From Bacteroidota bacterium (GTDB lineage: Bacteria; Spirochaetota; Spirochaetia; JABMQR01): a stretch of DNA of 64,000 bases. Within the stretch, counting starts at the first letter, position 1. Every line of letters begins with the position of its first letter. The translations under genes were made by a program, and so were the position numbers. Under the pieces are notes generated by a model, which was not told the origin of the DNA, did no database searches, and saw nothing but the letters and a program-made list of their open reading frames with translations. The stretch is taken from the NCBI GenBank assembly GCA_013202335.1, contig JABMQR010000208.1, positions 21,680 through 85,679 on the forward strand, read 5' to 3'. Below, in pieces: positions 1-9,012 of this stretch.

Positions 1-255
1 AAAGTAAAAGGCGACAGTATGATTAATGCAGGAATTTTTGATGGTGACTTTGCCGTTATCAAGCAAACGAATACTGCATCCAATGGTGCTATTGTTGTTG
101 CCTGGGTTCAGGAAGATGCTGTTACACTGAAGCGGCTTTTTATAGAGAAAAACAGGGTTCGTCTCCAGGCTGAAAATGACGCTTATCCTCCTATATATAC
201 ACAGGATGTAAGAATTGTCGGCCAACTTCAACTGGTAATAAGGGACTATTCGTAA
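1..255 (+). CDS. lexA: LexA repressor, C-terminal part (partial)
   Basis: The reading frame is open from base 1 and ends at a TAA at 253-255, so the gene starts before the window. The protein begins inside the S24 self-cleavage domain of LexA: VKGDSMINAGIFDGD carries the catalytic serine (codon 16-18), and the partner lysine lies in VTLKRLF (codon 130-132). LexA represses SOS genes and cleaves itself when RecA is activated. The N-terminal winged-helix DNA-binding part is not visible, so a UmuD-like S24 protein cannot be fully excluded, but the motif spacing fits LexA. It is followed one base later by holA on the same strand, which suggests co-transcription. Confidence 0.85.
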   Translation, partial: KVKGDSMINAGIFDGDFAVIKQTNTASNGAIVVAWVQEDAVTLKRLFIEKNRVRLQAENDAYPPIYTQDVRIVGQLQLVIRDYS

Positions 256-256
256 T

Positions 257-1303
257 ATGTTCCCGGCCTATCTACTCCTTGGTCCTGAAACCGGCCAAAA
301 ATCTCAGCATATAAAAACCATACGGGAAGAGTGTCGCAGCACCTATGGTGAAACTCCGGAAATACACCGTTTTTACCCCTTTGAAACAGAAAATGGTGAG
401 ATACTGCTGGCACTGCAAAACCATTCACTCTTTGCAGCACATCGGTTGGTGATTTTATCCCAGGCTGATTTGCTTAACGCATCTATGGTCTCTATACTTG
501 AAGCTTACCTTAAAAAACCCTCTGACTCATCAACACTTATTCTTGTTTCCTCTACAAACAGGATAGCTAAAAAGCTCGAATCTCAGATTTCCGGTAAAGC
601 CCGTGTTGTTTTCTGGGAAATGTTTGAGAACAAAAAGAGGGAGTGGCTTGTAAGTTATTTTAAGAGACAAAAACTGGAAATTACAGATGATGCGATTGAA
701 TTGATATTGGAACTTGTAGAGAACAATACGTATGATCTACGAGTTGTATGTGGACAGTTTTCCGCTTTTTTTCTGGGACAGGATGAACAGGAAAGTTTTG
801 AAATTACTGAAGTTGAAGTAGAACAATTCATGTACCACAGCAGAAAAGAGAATGTTTTTTCTCTCTTCTCTTTTATTGCTCAGGGAGATCTGAAACGGTC
901 TCTGGAGGTTTTCAGAACTCTTCACCGGGCTGGTGAAGCCGAACCGCCTTCTGTGTTTGCCGGGTTACTCTGGCAGTTTCGCAGATTTTACTCATTTGTA
1001 TCACTGCTGAACGATGGGCGAACAGAGGAAGCCGCCTTCAGGAATGCCTATGTTATGGGAAAAGATGCAAAAATAACCGGTAAAAAAAATCAGCAGATAT
1101 ACCGGGAGGGTGCCGCGAATTACAGCATGAGGGAAATTGCCCAAATTATAGCCAGTATTGGGGAATACGATTGTGCTGTCAGGGAATTGGGAACTGGTTT
1201 AAAACAGATAATGATGGAGAAATTCCTTTATGAATGTATCCTCAAAAAGGGCAGAAAATCTGTCTCATTCTCACACTATTGCGCTTCTTTCATACACTCT
1301 TAA
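257..1303 (+). CDS. holA: DNA polymerase III delta subunit
   Basis: A 348-residue protein with the architecture of the clamp-loader delta subunit: an N-terminal AAA-like region (YLLLGPETGQK, residues 5-15) without a functional Walker A, a middle region with the usual FEMFENKKREWL-type block around residues 118-135, and a C-terminal helical collar. Delta opens the beta clamp during loading. Length matches the family (about 340). The start ATG lies 1 base after the lexA stop, so translation is probably coupled. Identification is by overall pattern rather than by a catalytic motif, since delta has none. The C-terminal tail converges on uvrC with a 15-base gap and no clear terminator. Confidence 0.8.
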   Translation: MFPAYLLLGPETGQKSQHIKTIREECRSTYGETPEIHRFYPFETENGEILLALQNHSLFAAHRLVILSQADLLNASMVSILEAYLKKPSDSSTLILVSSTNRIAKKLESQISGKARVVFWEMFENKKREWLVSYFKRQKLEITDDAIELILELVENNTYDLRVVCGQFSAFFLGQDEQESFEITEVEVEQFMYHSRKENVFSLFSFIAQGDLKRSLEVFRTLHRAGEAEPPSVFAGLLWQFRRFYSFVSLLNDGRTEEAAFRNAYVMGKDAKITGKKNQQIYREGAANYSMREIAQIIASIGEYDCAVRELGTGLKQIMMEKFLYECILKKGRKSVSFSHYCASFIHS

Positions 1304-1318
1304 CAAAACAGCATCTCT

Positions 1319-3097
1319 CTACAACCCGAGTTGCTTCAAAAGCAGTTTTGCGGTTCTTTCAGGAAGCCCGCACTTTTCAGAAATCTCCTTAGGTGTCGCA
1401 GCGGCAATTGCTTCCAGCGACCCAAAAGACTGCATCAGCTTCCGACTCCTTACCTGACCTATTCCGGCAATTGATTCCAGAAGAGAAAATCCGGTATCTT
1501 TGGCTCGCAGTTGTTTATTAAAAGTTGTGGCAAAACGGTGAGTTTCATCCCGTACTCCCTGCAGAACTTTCAGCCCATCTGAGCCGGTCGGCAGCCGAAG
1601 AGGTTCATTCCTGTCTGCAAAGTGAATCTCTTCAAACTCCTTAGCAAGACCAAAAACCGGGACTGCATTAAGCCCAAGAGAATCCAGAATCTCTCTTGCA
1701 GCATTAACCTGCCCTTTCCCTCCATCAATCAAAATAAGATCCGGTTCCTCAAGCCCTTCATTCACGATTCTGGTATATCTTCTGGCAACAGCTTCACGAA
1801 TGGCCTCATAATCATCAATCCGACCTTCAAGTGTTTTAATATGAAAACGGCGATAATTCTTTTTGTCCGGTATTCCATTATAAAAGGAGATCAGGGAAGC
1901 TACCGGGTACTTCCCGGACAACTGTGCAATATCAAAACCCTCAATTCTTCTGGGCAGTATTTTTAAGTCAAGATCCTCCTTAAGCGCTTCAAGACCCGTA
2001 AGATTTTCCCTGCTTTTTAATCGCTTATCCACATCCATAACAGCATTCTCAAGAGCCATTTTCAGTATTCTGTAATGCTTCCCGTCTTCAGGCTTAACCG
2101 CCTGCATATTTGCTGCCAGCTCTTTGTCGAAATAGCCCTGAAGCAGCTCTGTATCCACATCGTGAGATACATAGAGATAGTTCGGAACATCTTCTGTTTC
2201 CCTATAATATTGAAGGGCAAAATCAGCAAGGACATCAGTCTCATTCCCAAAAGTCTCAGCTCTGAAAAGCTCACGGCCTATCAGCTTTCCTTCCCGCATC
2301 TGGAACACAGAAATTGTGCAAAGATGCTCTCTCATTGCACATGCTGCATAATCACGTTTTTCCAGATTAAAATCTTCCACTTGTTGATTAGTATGTACTG
2401 ACTCAAGTGCAATAAGTGTATCTCTGGCCTCTGCTGCCCGCTCAAACTGCATGCTCTCAGATGCGGTTCTCATCTCTCTTCTCAACCGGTTCTCGACTTC
2501 ACCGGTATCTCCTGAAAGCATCTTGCGTACTTTTGAAACAAGGTTCTGATACTCTTCTTTGTCTATTTTTCCGGCACAGGGGGCACTGCATCGACCAATG
2601 TGATAGTAGAGACAAGGAGAGTACCGCTTTCGCAAAGGACCACGACATTTTCTTAAGGGAAATAGTTTTTCGATTAATTCCAGAAATTGATCAAGTTTTC
2701 CTACATCGGCAAACGGACCAAAATACTCCGAACCATCCTGTATAATTCTTCTTGTCTTAAAAAGTCTGGGGAAGTCTTCATTAGTGATACGAATTACCGG
2801 GTAGGACTTACCGTCTTTCAGATTTATATTGTACCGGGGCGACCATTTTTTTATCAGATTATTCTCAAGAATCAAGGCCTCATAATTATTTCCCGTTACG
2901 ATATACTCTATACTGTGAATTTTTTTTACCAGCACCTGAGTCTTCAGATCCCTTCCGCCTGTAAAATATGAGAGAACACGTTTACGAAGATCTTTTGCCT
3001 TTCCAATATAGAGAATAGTATCTTTCTCATTTCTCATAAGATAGACACCTGGGCTATGAGGAAAAATACGTACTGATTCTTTCAATTCTTTGAACAT
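1319..3097 (-). CDS. uvrC: Excinuclease ABC subunit C
   Basis: UvrC makes both incisions in nucleotide excision repair. Visible domains in order: GIY-YIG nuclease at the N-terminus (PGVYLMRNEK and LYIGKAKDLRKRV), the cysteine cluster CRGPLRKRYSPCLYYHIGRC, a UVR motif near residue 200 (FERAAEARD), the RNase H-like second nuclease (FDIAQLSG, LILIDGGKGQV) and a C-terminal double helix-hairpin-helix (IAGIGQVRSRKLMQSFGS). I chose ATG at 3097: it puts PGVY at the same distance from the N-terminus as in the E. coli protein. An in-frame TTG at 3115 is the longer alternative; neither has a good ribosome-binding site. It stands alone, divergent from the radical SAM gene. Confidence 0.93.
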   Translation of the reverse strand: MFKELKESVRIFPHSPGVYLMRNEKDTILYIGKAKDLRKRVLSYFTGGRDLKTQVLVKKIHSIEYIVTGNNYEALILENNLIKKWSPRYNINLKDGKSYPVIRITNEDFPRLFKTRRIIQDGSEYFGPFADVGKLDQFLELIEKLFPLRKCRGPLRKRYSPCLYYHIGRCSAPCAGKIDKEEYQNLVSKVRKMLSGDTGEVENRLRREMRTASESMQFERAAEARDTLIALESVHTNQQVEDFNLEKRDYAACAMREHLCTISVFQMREGKLIGRELFRAETFGNETDVLADFALQYYRETEDVPNYLYVSHDVDTELLQGYFDKELAANMQAVKPEDGKHYRILKMALENAVMDVDKRLKSRENLTGLEALKEDLDLKILPRRIEGFDIAQLSGKYPVASLISFYNGIPDKKNYRRFHIKTLEGRIDDYEAIREAVARRYTRIVNEGLEEPDLILIDGGKGQVNAAREILDSLGLNAVPVFGLAKEFEEIHFADRNEPLRLPTGSDGLKVLQGVRDETHRFATTFNKQLRAKDTGFSLLESIAGIGQVRSRKLMQSFGSLEAIAAATPKEISEKCGLPERTAKLLLKQLGL

Positions 3098-3201
3098 TTC
3101 TTTATTAAGATACAACTAACTACAAAAAACAAACAAGCATATTAATAGGTTGATATTTCAAAATTATCTAATTTTAATAGATCCCATACTATTTAGCTTG
3201 G

Positions 3202-3230
3202 TTTACAGAAACGGACCAACACTATACAAT
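3202..3230 (+). promoter_or_regulatory. Promoter of the radical SAM gene
   Basis: TTTACA (3202-3207), a 17-base spacer and TACAAT (3225-3230) form a near-consensus sigma70-type promoter. The -10 box ends 12 bases before the ATG at 3243, so the leader would be only about five bases long and holds no Shine-Dalgarno sequence. This supports the ATG at 3243 over the upstream TTG at 3150, which lies before the promoter. Confidence 0.6.
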
Positions 3231-3242
3231 CCCCACACAGAA

Positions 3243-4520
3243 ATGAGTAAATTAAAACAAGACCTGAGTACATCACAACTTTTCTCATCACCACTATTTG
3301 CAGTGCTTCCGGAAGAAGACAGGCACTTCATAAAGAAGAAGTCAGAAGAATTCAGACTTTCACTCCAAACTGCCAGAAAACTTATTGAAACAGCTGTTGA
3401 CCTGAGACAATGGGAAGAGGAGAATATCTCTTTCTATTGGGATGAATCCGGTATTGAAAAACTATCCGGGAAAGACAGAGGCAGGTTGATCCTAAAAAGG
3501 CTGTATGAAAAGATTGATCAACTACGAAATCAACCAATTTCCTACCGTAATTTTACAGGTAAAAATCGAGAATCAGTCTCTTTTGATTATATTGAGAAAA
3601 AAGAGATGGGTGGAACCATTTTGGGAGCTTGTCCGGTAGCCGGGGAAAAGACGCGATGCTGTAACCTGCAAACACTTGATGCTGTTGAGCAGTGCGGGTA
3701 CGCATGCAGTTACTGCTCTATCCAATCTTTCTATGACAGCCGGAAAATTTACTTTCAAAATAATTTTTCAGAAAAATTATTCTCCTTAAAACTGGATCCT
3801 AATACTCTCTATCACATTGGTACTGGACAATCATCTGATTCACTAATGTGGGGAAACAGGAATAATATACTCAAAGATCTTTTTGCTTTTGCCAAAGAGA
3901 ATCCGAATGTAATTCTTGAACTTAAAACAAAATCCGCGGTTACTGCCTGGGCCGATACGTTAGAGGTTCCTGCTAATGTAATAATAACCTGGTCTCTCAA
4001 TGCACCAACAATTATAACCAACGAAGAACACCGGACAGCTTCTCTGGAATCGCGGCTTTCAGCAGCCCGAAAGCTGGCGGACAAAGGAATTCTTGTTGGA
4101 TTTCATTTTCATCCAATAATCTATTTCGAGGGTTGGGAACAGGAATATCGGGAAATAACAGCGTCAATTCAGCAAATGTTTTCATCCAGCGAAACGGTTA
4201 TGATATCACTTGGGACTCTTACATTTATTAAGCCTGTCCTTCGCAAACTCCGTGAGTCAGGAATAAGCAGTAAGGTACTGCAGATACCCATGCTTGAAAC
4301 AGCAGGAAAATATTCTTACGATGATGAAACTAAAATTAAGCTCTTCTCTTACCTGTTCAATTCTTTTAGCACTGAGTGGCATAAGAAAGTGTTTTTTTAT
4401 CTTTGTATGGAGCCTCATTCACTCTGGGATGCAGTGTTAGGAAGAGTTTACCAAAACAATGAAGATTTTGAATCTGATATGAAAAACTCCTATATGCACA
4501 AAATCTTCCTTGCACGATAG
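3243..4520 (+). CDS. Radical SAM protein, spore photoproduct lyase family
   Basis: A 425-residue radical SAM enzyme. The cluster motif is CGYACSYC (C-x3-C-x2-C), expected to bind a [4Fe-4S] cluster and S-adenosylmethionine. The block WSLNAP followed by HRTASLESRLSAARKLADKG and GFHFHPIIYFEGW is typical of the spore photoproduct lyase family, which splits the thymine dimer 5-thyminyl-5,6-dihydrothymine. Members occur in many non-sporulating bacteria where the substrate is not established, so I infer a DNA-repair or related radical role without certainty. The adjacent, divergent uvrC fits a repair context. Start chosen at ATG 3243 because the promoter lies at 3202-3230; the upstream TTG at 3150 would add 31 residues with no similarity I recognise. 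Confidence 0.75.
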   Translation: MSKLKQDLSTSQLFSSPLFAVLPEEDRHFIKKKSEEFRLSLQTARKLIETAVDLRQWEEENISFYWDESGIEKLSGKDRGRLILKRLYEKIDQLRNQPISYRNFTGKNRESVSFDYIEKKEMGGTILGACPVAGEKTRCCNLQTLDAVEQCGYACSYCSIQSFYDSRKIYFQNNFSEKLFSLKLDPNTLYHIGTGQSSDSLMWGNRNNILKDLFAFAKENPNVILELKTKSAVTAWADTLEVPANVIITWSLNAPTIITNEEHRTASLESRLSAARKLADKGILVGFHFHPIIYFEGWEQEYREITASIQQMFSSSETVMISLGTLTFIKPVLRKLRESGISSKVLQIPMLETAGKYSYDDETKIKLFSYLFNSFSTEWHKKVFFYLCMEPHSLWDAVLGRVYQNNEDFESDMKNSYMHKIFLAR

Positions 4521-4813
4521 GGTTATTGGGATTATACTAGTACAGGGCTTTTTCTAATCTTATAATAATTTCTGAACTAAAAGCCTTTAATAAATTCTGG
4601 GAATTGGCAAATTATTATATATAGTTTTGTTTCTTTTATTGCCATTATTTCCAGATGCTGCGAGCAGAAATAGTTCTGTAAACAGCTGATTTATTGACCA
4701 GTAAGTAGACTGATGGGAATCCAGAACCCGGGACGGTGTAAGCTGTCATGTTTCGATTTCAGGAACGGGAATGCCTGGTTTTTCATGCTGCTGAATAACA
4801 GAAGGATAGATAG

Positions 4814-5668
4814 ATGTCAAAAAGAAATGATGCCGTACCTGTTACTGAATTAAAAATATTTAACAGAGTTTTTCCTTATCTCATGAAACGCAGATGTGAT
4901 TCACTTGTCTATTATAAATTAGACATAGAAATGACAAATGCCGTACAGTTTATTCAGAAAAAAAACCATGAAGCCGGTGAGCGAAAATACAGAATATTTG
5001 ATCTCATAATGGCGGCCATGACCCGAACTGTGGCTTTAAGACCCGCCCTGAACCGATTTATATCAGATTATGAGTTTTGGCAGCGAAATGAAATATCATT
5101 CAATTTTGTTGTTAAAAAAGATATGCATGAAAATTCACCGGAACGTAACACCATAGTCAAATTCGAAGAAGATATGAATTTTGAAGAAGTTTCGGCAATT
5201 ATGCGTCAGGCAATCAATTCCGCAATGCGTATTGAGGAAAATGATGACGAAGCACTTATAAAATTCTTCCTGCGAATGCCAAAATGGCTATTGAAGATAG
5301 CTACATCGGTATTAAAGCGCTGGGACAGGAAAGGACGCTTACCAAAACAGATCCGTGACGCAGATGGTCTTCATGTAACATCCTTCATCGCCAACCTTGG
5401 AAGTATCAATATTCCCAACCCTCCTTATCACCATTTATACGAATGGGGAACAACTTCACTCTTTGTTACACTTGGACGGCTTCATCGAACCAGAATCCTT
5501 GATGAGAATGATAATGAGTTTATTAAGGACACCATTCAGCTGGGGATCACTATTGATGAAAGAATTGCTGAGGGATTCTATTTTATGAAAGCAATGAGAA
5601 TTTTGCAGGATCATCTCGAGAATCCTGAACTTCTTGAGGAACGACCTGATCCTGCCATGCTGAAATAA
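4814..5668 (+). CDS. Free-standing 2-oxoacid dehydrogenase E2-fold protein with altered active site
   Basis: A 284-residue protein with the chloramphenicol-acetyltransferase-like fold of dihydrolipoamide acyltransferases (E2), but with no lipoyl or peripheral-subunit-binding domain. The N-terminal strand/helix pattern (RRCDSLVYYKLDIEMTNA) and the C-terminal LGITIDERIAEGFYFMKAM align with the E2 catalytic domain. There the usual catalytic DHRxxDG reads DERIAEG: the histidine and the aspartate are both replaced by glutamate, so ordinary acyl transfer is doubtful. It may be a structural or diverged member; similar short proteins are annotated E2 in other anaerobes. Start is supported by AGAAGG upstream. 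No dehydrogenase E1 or E3 gene is nearby. Confidence 0.6.
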   Translation: MSKRNDAVPVTELKIFNRVFPYLMKRRCDSLVYYKLDIEMTNAVQFIQKKNHEAGERKYRIFDLIMAAMTRTVALRPALNRFISDYEFWQRNEISFNFVVKKDMHENSPERNTIVKFEEDMNFEEVSAIMRQAINSAMRIEENDDEALIKFFLRMPKWLLKIATSVLKRWDRKGRLPKQIRDADGLHVTSFIANLGSINIPNPPYHHLYEWGTTSLFVTLGRLHRTRILDENDNEFIKDTIQLGITIDERIAEGFYFMKAMRILQDHLENPELLEERPDPAMLK

Positions 5669-5694
5669 GATTTTTCAGACGTGTCACCTGAATC

Positions 5695-6531
5695 TCAATC
5701 CTGTGTAATACCCTTAATTTTATTAAGAAATATTTCTTTTTCACGACCCTCAAATGTGCATTTTTCCGTAGCAGAAATCGCCACCAGTTGCTCTGCCTCC
5801 CTGTGTGAAAAAGACTCTCCACCAAGTCGGTGCTCTTCGAAAGCCTCACAAGCTATTGGGCAAATTTTCTTAATAATATCAAAAATTACATTCGCGAAAA
5901 CGCGGATTTCATACTGGGCATGCATGTCCATTCTCAGCTGTAGAAAATGAAATAAATTATGTAAATCCATCTGCCAATACCACTCAGTATAGAGGCTTAA
6001 CGGAAGGTTAACCCGTGCCAATTCCCGGGCAATTCCCATGTCAAGAAGTTCCTGATAAACTGCATATGTCCGCTTCTGATCCTCTTCCAATAATCTCTTC
6101 ACTTTATCACGAATTTCAGCAGATACCGGTTCGCTGCTTCGGCCTTGTTTATTATCGCTGCTCTGATATGAAATATTTTCATCGAAGGGAATATAGCATT
6201 CATCGGTCATCACGCTGTAACGACCTGAAATTTCATTTAGTTTTGCTGTCCTGTGCCGTATCCATTGGCGCGCAACAAATATCGGCATTTTTATGTGAAA
6301 TGTAAAATTAACCTGCTCAAATGGGGATGTATGATCATTTCTCAGTAGATAATTAATAAGACCTTTATCTTTTCGATATGACTTTGTGCCTTCACCATAG
6401 GAAACCCTTGCCGCTTGAACGATCCGGTCGTCTGATCCGAGATAATCAATTAAACGTACAAAACCCTTATCCAGGACAGGGAAAGATTTATCTAGAATTG
6501 CTTCTGCTTCCGGTACTGTGCAATGCGCCAT
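5695..6531 (-). CDS. thyX: FAD-dependent thymidylate synthase
   Basis: ThyX makes dTMP from dUMP with methylene-tetrahydrofolate, FAD and NADPH. The signature RHRTAKLNEISGRYS (the RHR-x7-S motif) is present near residues 90-105, along with the DHTSPFEQVNFTFHIK block that binds FAD and the C-terminal RMDMHAQYEIR substrate-binding segment. At 278 residues it is slightly longer than the family average. The ATG at 6531 is preceded by GGAGG at 5-base spacing. It converges on the E2-like gene with a 26-base gap. No thyA is seen, consistent with the alternative thymidylate pathway. Confidence 0.95.
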   Translation of the reverse strand: MAHCTVPEAEAILDKSFPVLDKGFVRLIDYLGSDDRIVQAARVSYGEGTKSYRKDKGLINYLLRNDHTSPFEQVNFTFHIKMPIFVARQWIRHRTAKLNEISGRYSVMTDECYIPFDENISYQSSDNKQGRSSEPVSAEIRDKVKRLLEEDQKRTYAVYQELLDMGIARELARVNLPLSLYTEWYWQMDLHNLFHFLQLRMDMHAQYEIRVFANVIFDIIKKICPIACEAFEEHRLGGESFSHREAEQLVAISATEKCTFEGREKEIFLNKIKGITQD

Positions 6532-6683
6532 AAGGCCTCCATTTTTTCAATTTTGCAGTGTATGAGCAAATTCCAATAATTGATGATTCTTGAAATTTGC
6601 TTTTGAAGTTTCCGACAGAATATATATAATTTTTTATAACACTAAGACATATAAAAATCGGAAAATTCTACTACCAGGTCGAT

Positions 6684-6709
6684 CTTTCAAAATCGCCTAA
6701 TTTTGAAAG
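6684..6709. repeat. Intergenic palindrome of the TTTCAAAA type
   Basis: CTTTCAAAA (6684-6692) and TTTTGAAAG (6701-6709) form a perfect 9-bp inverted repeat with an 8-base loop between thyX and the small membrane protein gene. Related sequences occur at 3156-3175 and 50597-50634. Confidence 0.6.
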
Positions 6710-6773
6710 CCTTTCGTATGTTGAGCTCTCTTTGGAAGCTCATATTCTGATGGAATACCAAGATTATATTTTA

Positions 6774-6989
6774 TTACAGATTATCGTATTTTTTATCTTT
6801 ATCCAATTCCAGTATTACTGTCTCAAGGTTGTTCAACCGACTCTCATGTTTCTCAATTACTTTCATGAGTTCCTGCAGCTTTTGTTCAGAAATATCTGCC
6901 CCGCTCTCTTTCCTCTTGAAATACTGTCTGAATACTTCTGCTGCAGAAGCAACAGACACAATTATAACTATAGCCAACCAAAAACTCAT
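6774..6989 (-). CDS. Small membrane protein with coiled coil (PspB-like shape)
   Basis: A 71-residue protein: one N-terminal transmembrane helix (residues 3-18, WLAIVIIVSVASAAEV), a short basic stretch (RQYFKRK) and a charged C-terminal coiled coil (residues 33-65). This layout resembles phage shock protein B, which works at the inner membrane with PspA and PspC, but none of those partners is nearby and sequence similarity cannot be tested here. The start is preceded by a G-rich stretch about 5 bases upstream. It lies upstream of thyX on the same strand but 240 bases away, so it is probably its own unit or read from rsmE. Function unknown. Confidence 0.55.
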   Translation of the reverse strand: MSFWLAIVIIVSVASAAEVFRQYFKRKESGADISEQKLQELMKVIEKHESRLNNLETVILELDKDKKYDNL

Positions 6990-7145
6990 ACCTGCCCCAC
7001 CATTCTTCTGTAGTATAGATGCGGTTAATACAGCGATTTTTTATCTGTTACCGCGCAGAAAACCCAATATGATTTTCCACTAATTCTCACTTTACCAGAT
7101 AACCGCTCACAGGGCAATCAGTATTGCTGCCCCGCAGAAAGCGTG

Positions 7146-7874
7146 CTACATAAAACTCATCCTGCCAAGAAGAAGCGACAGACCTGCTGAACAAGCAGTC
7201 TCGGTTCTCAGGATCCGGTCACCTAAACCTGCGGATAGAAATCCAGCCTTTGCAAACAATTTCCTTTCTCTGTCAGACCATCCTCTTTCAGGCCCTACAG
7301 CCAGAATATACTTATTTCCGGTCGGTAACTGCATAGTCGAGAGCTTTGTTTCCGGGTTAATATTATCCAGAACAATACGAACCAAACCGGTACCCTCCTG
7401 CTTCAGCCCGGCTGCCGCTGCATCCAGAGAGTTGAACAGATTAACTTCAGGAACAACTGACCTTCCCGCCTGCTGGGCGCCGCTAAGAATATACATGCGA
7501 TATTCTCTATCTTTCCACAGCTTCGCATCTCTGTATGAACGTTCTCCCGTATCGGTTCCTGATACAACTATCCTTTCGACACCAATACTCACAGCCTCAC
7601 GCAGAATCCTTTTCATACAAATCGGCCTCACCTGAGCAACCAGTAATATAACCGGGAAAAGCGGCACGGGAGAAATTTCCGGTTTCCAGTCAATTGTAAC
7701 TGCTTCTGAATCTATCCTGGTAACCACCGCCCTTCCGGCAAACCCATTTACCAGACCCATAAGAAAACTGTCACCCTCCTGCAGGCGCAGGATTTTTTTA
7801 ATGTGTTTCCCTCTCGCATCAGATAACAGAATTCTGTCATCTTTAGGGTATGACTCAAATAAAATGATATTCAT
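7146..7874 (-). CDS. rsmE: 16S rRNA m3U1498 methyltransferase
   Basis: RsmE methylates N3 of U1498 in 16S rRNA. The SPOUT (trefoil-knot) C-terminal half is clear: VGPERGWSDRERKLF (the GPEGG-type loop) and LGDRILRTETACSAGLSLL, the SAM-binding knot. The N-terminal PUA-like part includes HIKKILRLQEGDSF. At 242 residues it has the usual length. The start ATG follows TGCTATATA by 6 bases, an extended -10 shape that would make it near-leaderless, although AAAGAG in the same place could act as a weak ribosome-binding site. It is divergent from lplA. Confidence 0.92.
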   Translation of the reverse strand: MNIILFESYPKDDRILLSDARGKHIKKILRLQEGDSFLMGLVNGFAGRAVVTRIDSEAVTIDWKPEISPVPLFPVILLVAQVRPICMKRILREAVSIGVERIVVSGTDTGERSYRDAKLWKDREYRMYILSGAQQAGRSVVPEVNLFNSLDAAAAGLKQEGTGLVRIVLDNINPETKLSTMQLPTGNKYILAVGPERGWSDRERKLFAKAGFLSAGLGDRILRTETACSAGLSLLLGRMSFM

Positions 7875-7930
7875 ACTCTTTATATAGCATGAAATCGGAT
7901 CTCATACCAGTTGCATAACGTGTGTTGATC

Positions 7931-7959
7931 TTTACAAACATGCGCTGACACTGTATACA
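7931..7959 (+). promoter_or_regulatory. Promoter of lplA (predicted leaderless)
   Basis: TTTACA (7931-7936), 17 bases, TATACA (7954-7959). The box ends 8 bases before the ATG at 7968 and there is no Shine-Dalgarno sequence, so transcription is expected to begin at or next to the start codon. Confidence 0.6.
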
Positions 7960-7967
7960 ATAAGATT

Positions 7968-8984
7968 ATGGCAGATACCGCAGTCCATATCAGTACTTCA
8001 TTAGATCCGCAGCTTAATCTGGCTCTGGAAGAATCTCTTTTCAGAAATATGCAGCCCGGGTCACGTATCCTTCTGCTATATCGAAACAACCCTTCTGTTA
8101 TCATTGGAAGAAACCAAAACCCCTGGCTGGAATGCAGTTTAAAACATATGAAGAAGGATAAGGTACAGTTTTTTCGACGTTTCAGCGGAGGGGGGACAGT
8201 CTATCATGACCCTGGGAATATAAATTACAGCTATATGACCCCTCGCCAGGAGTTTAACCGTTCTACAGCGACAGGTCTGATCGCAAAAAGCCTGCAGCTC
8301 CTCGGAATCCAGGCTGAAATTTCACCGAGAAACGATATTTTAGTCCATAGCAAAAAAATATCCGGAAGTGCCTACAGAATTACAGGAGATAAAGCCTATC
8401 ATCACGGAACTCTTCTGGTGAATGCTGACCTTGATAAACTTGCAGCATATTTGATTCCGGGTCAATCTGTATCCGAGGCAAAAGGAACAAAGTCTATATC
8501 TTCATCTGTTACAAATCTAACTGATTGCAATCCTGCAATTTCTTATGAGAATATATACAGTGCGGTGGCCTTCACCTTCACCAAAAAAAGAGAGCCGGCA
8601 ATCCGCTTTTTAGATGAAACTGCAGCACGAAAAACAGAGGGAGTAAATGAAATAATTGATCAGCTTTCAAGCCTTGAGTGGAAGCTTGGAAAAACTCCCC
8701 ATTTCACCATAACTGCAGCTTGCCGAACTTCAAATAATACGTCTGAAAATATTCCTGCAGTACTGGAAATTGTGAAAGGAAAGATTCAAACCATCACAAT
8801 TCTCAAAAATGACTATATGGATATTACTGAGCAATCGAAACAATTAACAGAGCTGTTAAACGGGACCTTTTTTCGCATAAAAGATATTTCGGAAATACTC
8901 TCTATTGCAGAGCATGAATATAGTGCTGATCAGAAGAAATTCTTCCATTCCCTGATAGCTGCTCTATCTGAAATTATTTCATGA
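7968..8984 (+). CDS. lplA: Lipoate-protein ligase A
   Basis: LplA activates lipoate with ATP and attaches it to lipoyl domains or glycine-cleavage H protein. Key motifs: RRFSGGGTVYHDPGNINYS (lipoyl-AMP binding loop, residues 67-85), the catalytic lysine region SKKISGSAYRI and HHGTLLVNADL. At 338 residues it has the large N-terminal and the small C-terminal domain. The start is fixed by a promoter ending 8 bases upstream. No lipoylated enzyme is encoded in the window; the E2-like protein at 4814-5668 has no lipoyl domain and cannot be the substrate. Confidence 0.93.
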   Translation: MADTAVHISTSLDPQLNLALEESLFRNMQPGSRILLLYRNNPSVIIGRNQNPWLECSLKHMKKDKVQFFRRFSGGGTVYHDPGNINYSYMTPRQEFNRSTATGLIAKSLQLLGIQAEISPRNDILVHSKKISGSAYRITGDKAYHHGTLLVNADLDKLAAYLIPGQSVSEAKGTKSISSSVTNLTDCNPAISYENIYSAVAFTFTKKREPAIRFLDETAARKTEGVNEIIDQLSSLEWKLGKTPHFTITAACRTSNNTSENIPAVLEIVKGKIQTITILKNDYMDITEQSKQLTELLNGTFFRIKDISEILSIAEHEYSADQKKFFHSLIAALSEIIS

Positions 8985-9012
8985 GATAATTAAAAAATAG
9001 AAAATTTTTGTA

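Noticed and set aside
4690..4760. Stretch before the E2-like gene slightly resembling a cobalamin riboswitch (GGGAATCC, then GGTGTAAGC)
   Set aside because: The conserved GCCACTG B12 box is absent and no consistent stems could be drawn; the gene downstream is not a B12 gene.
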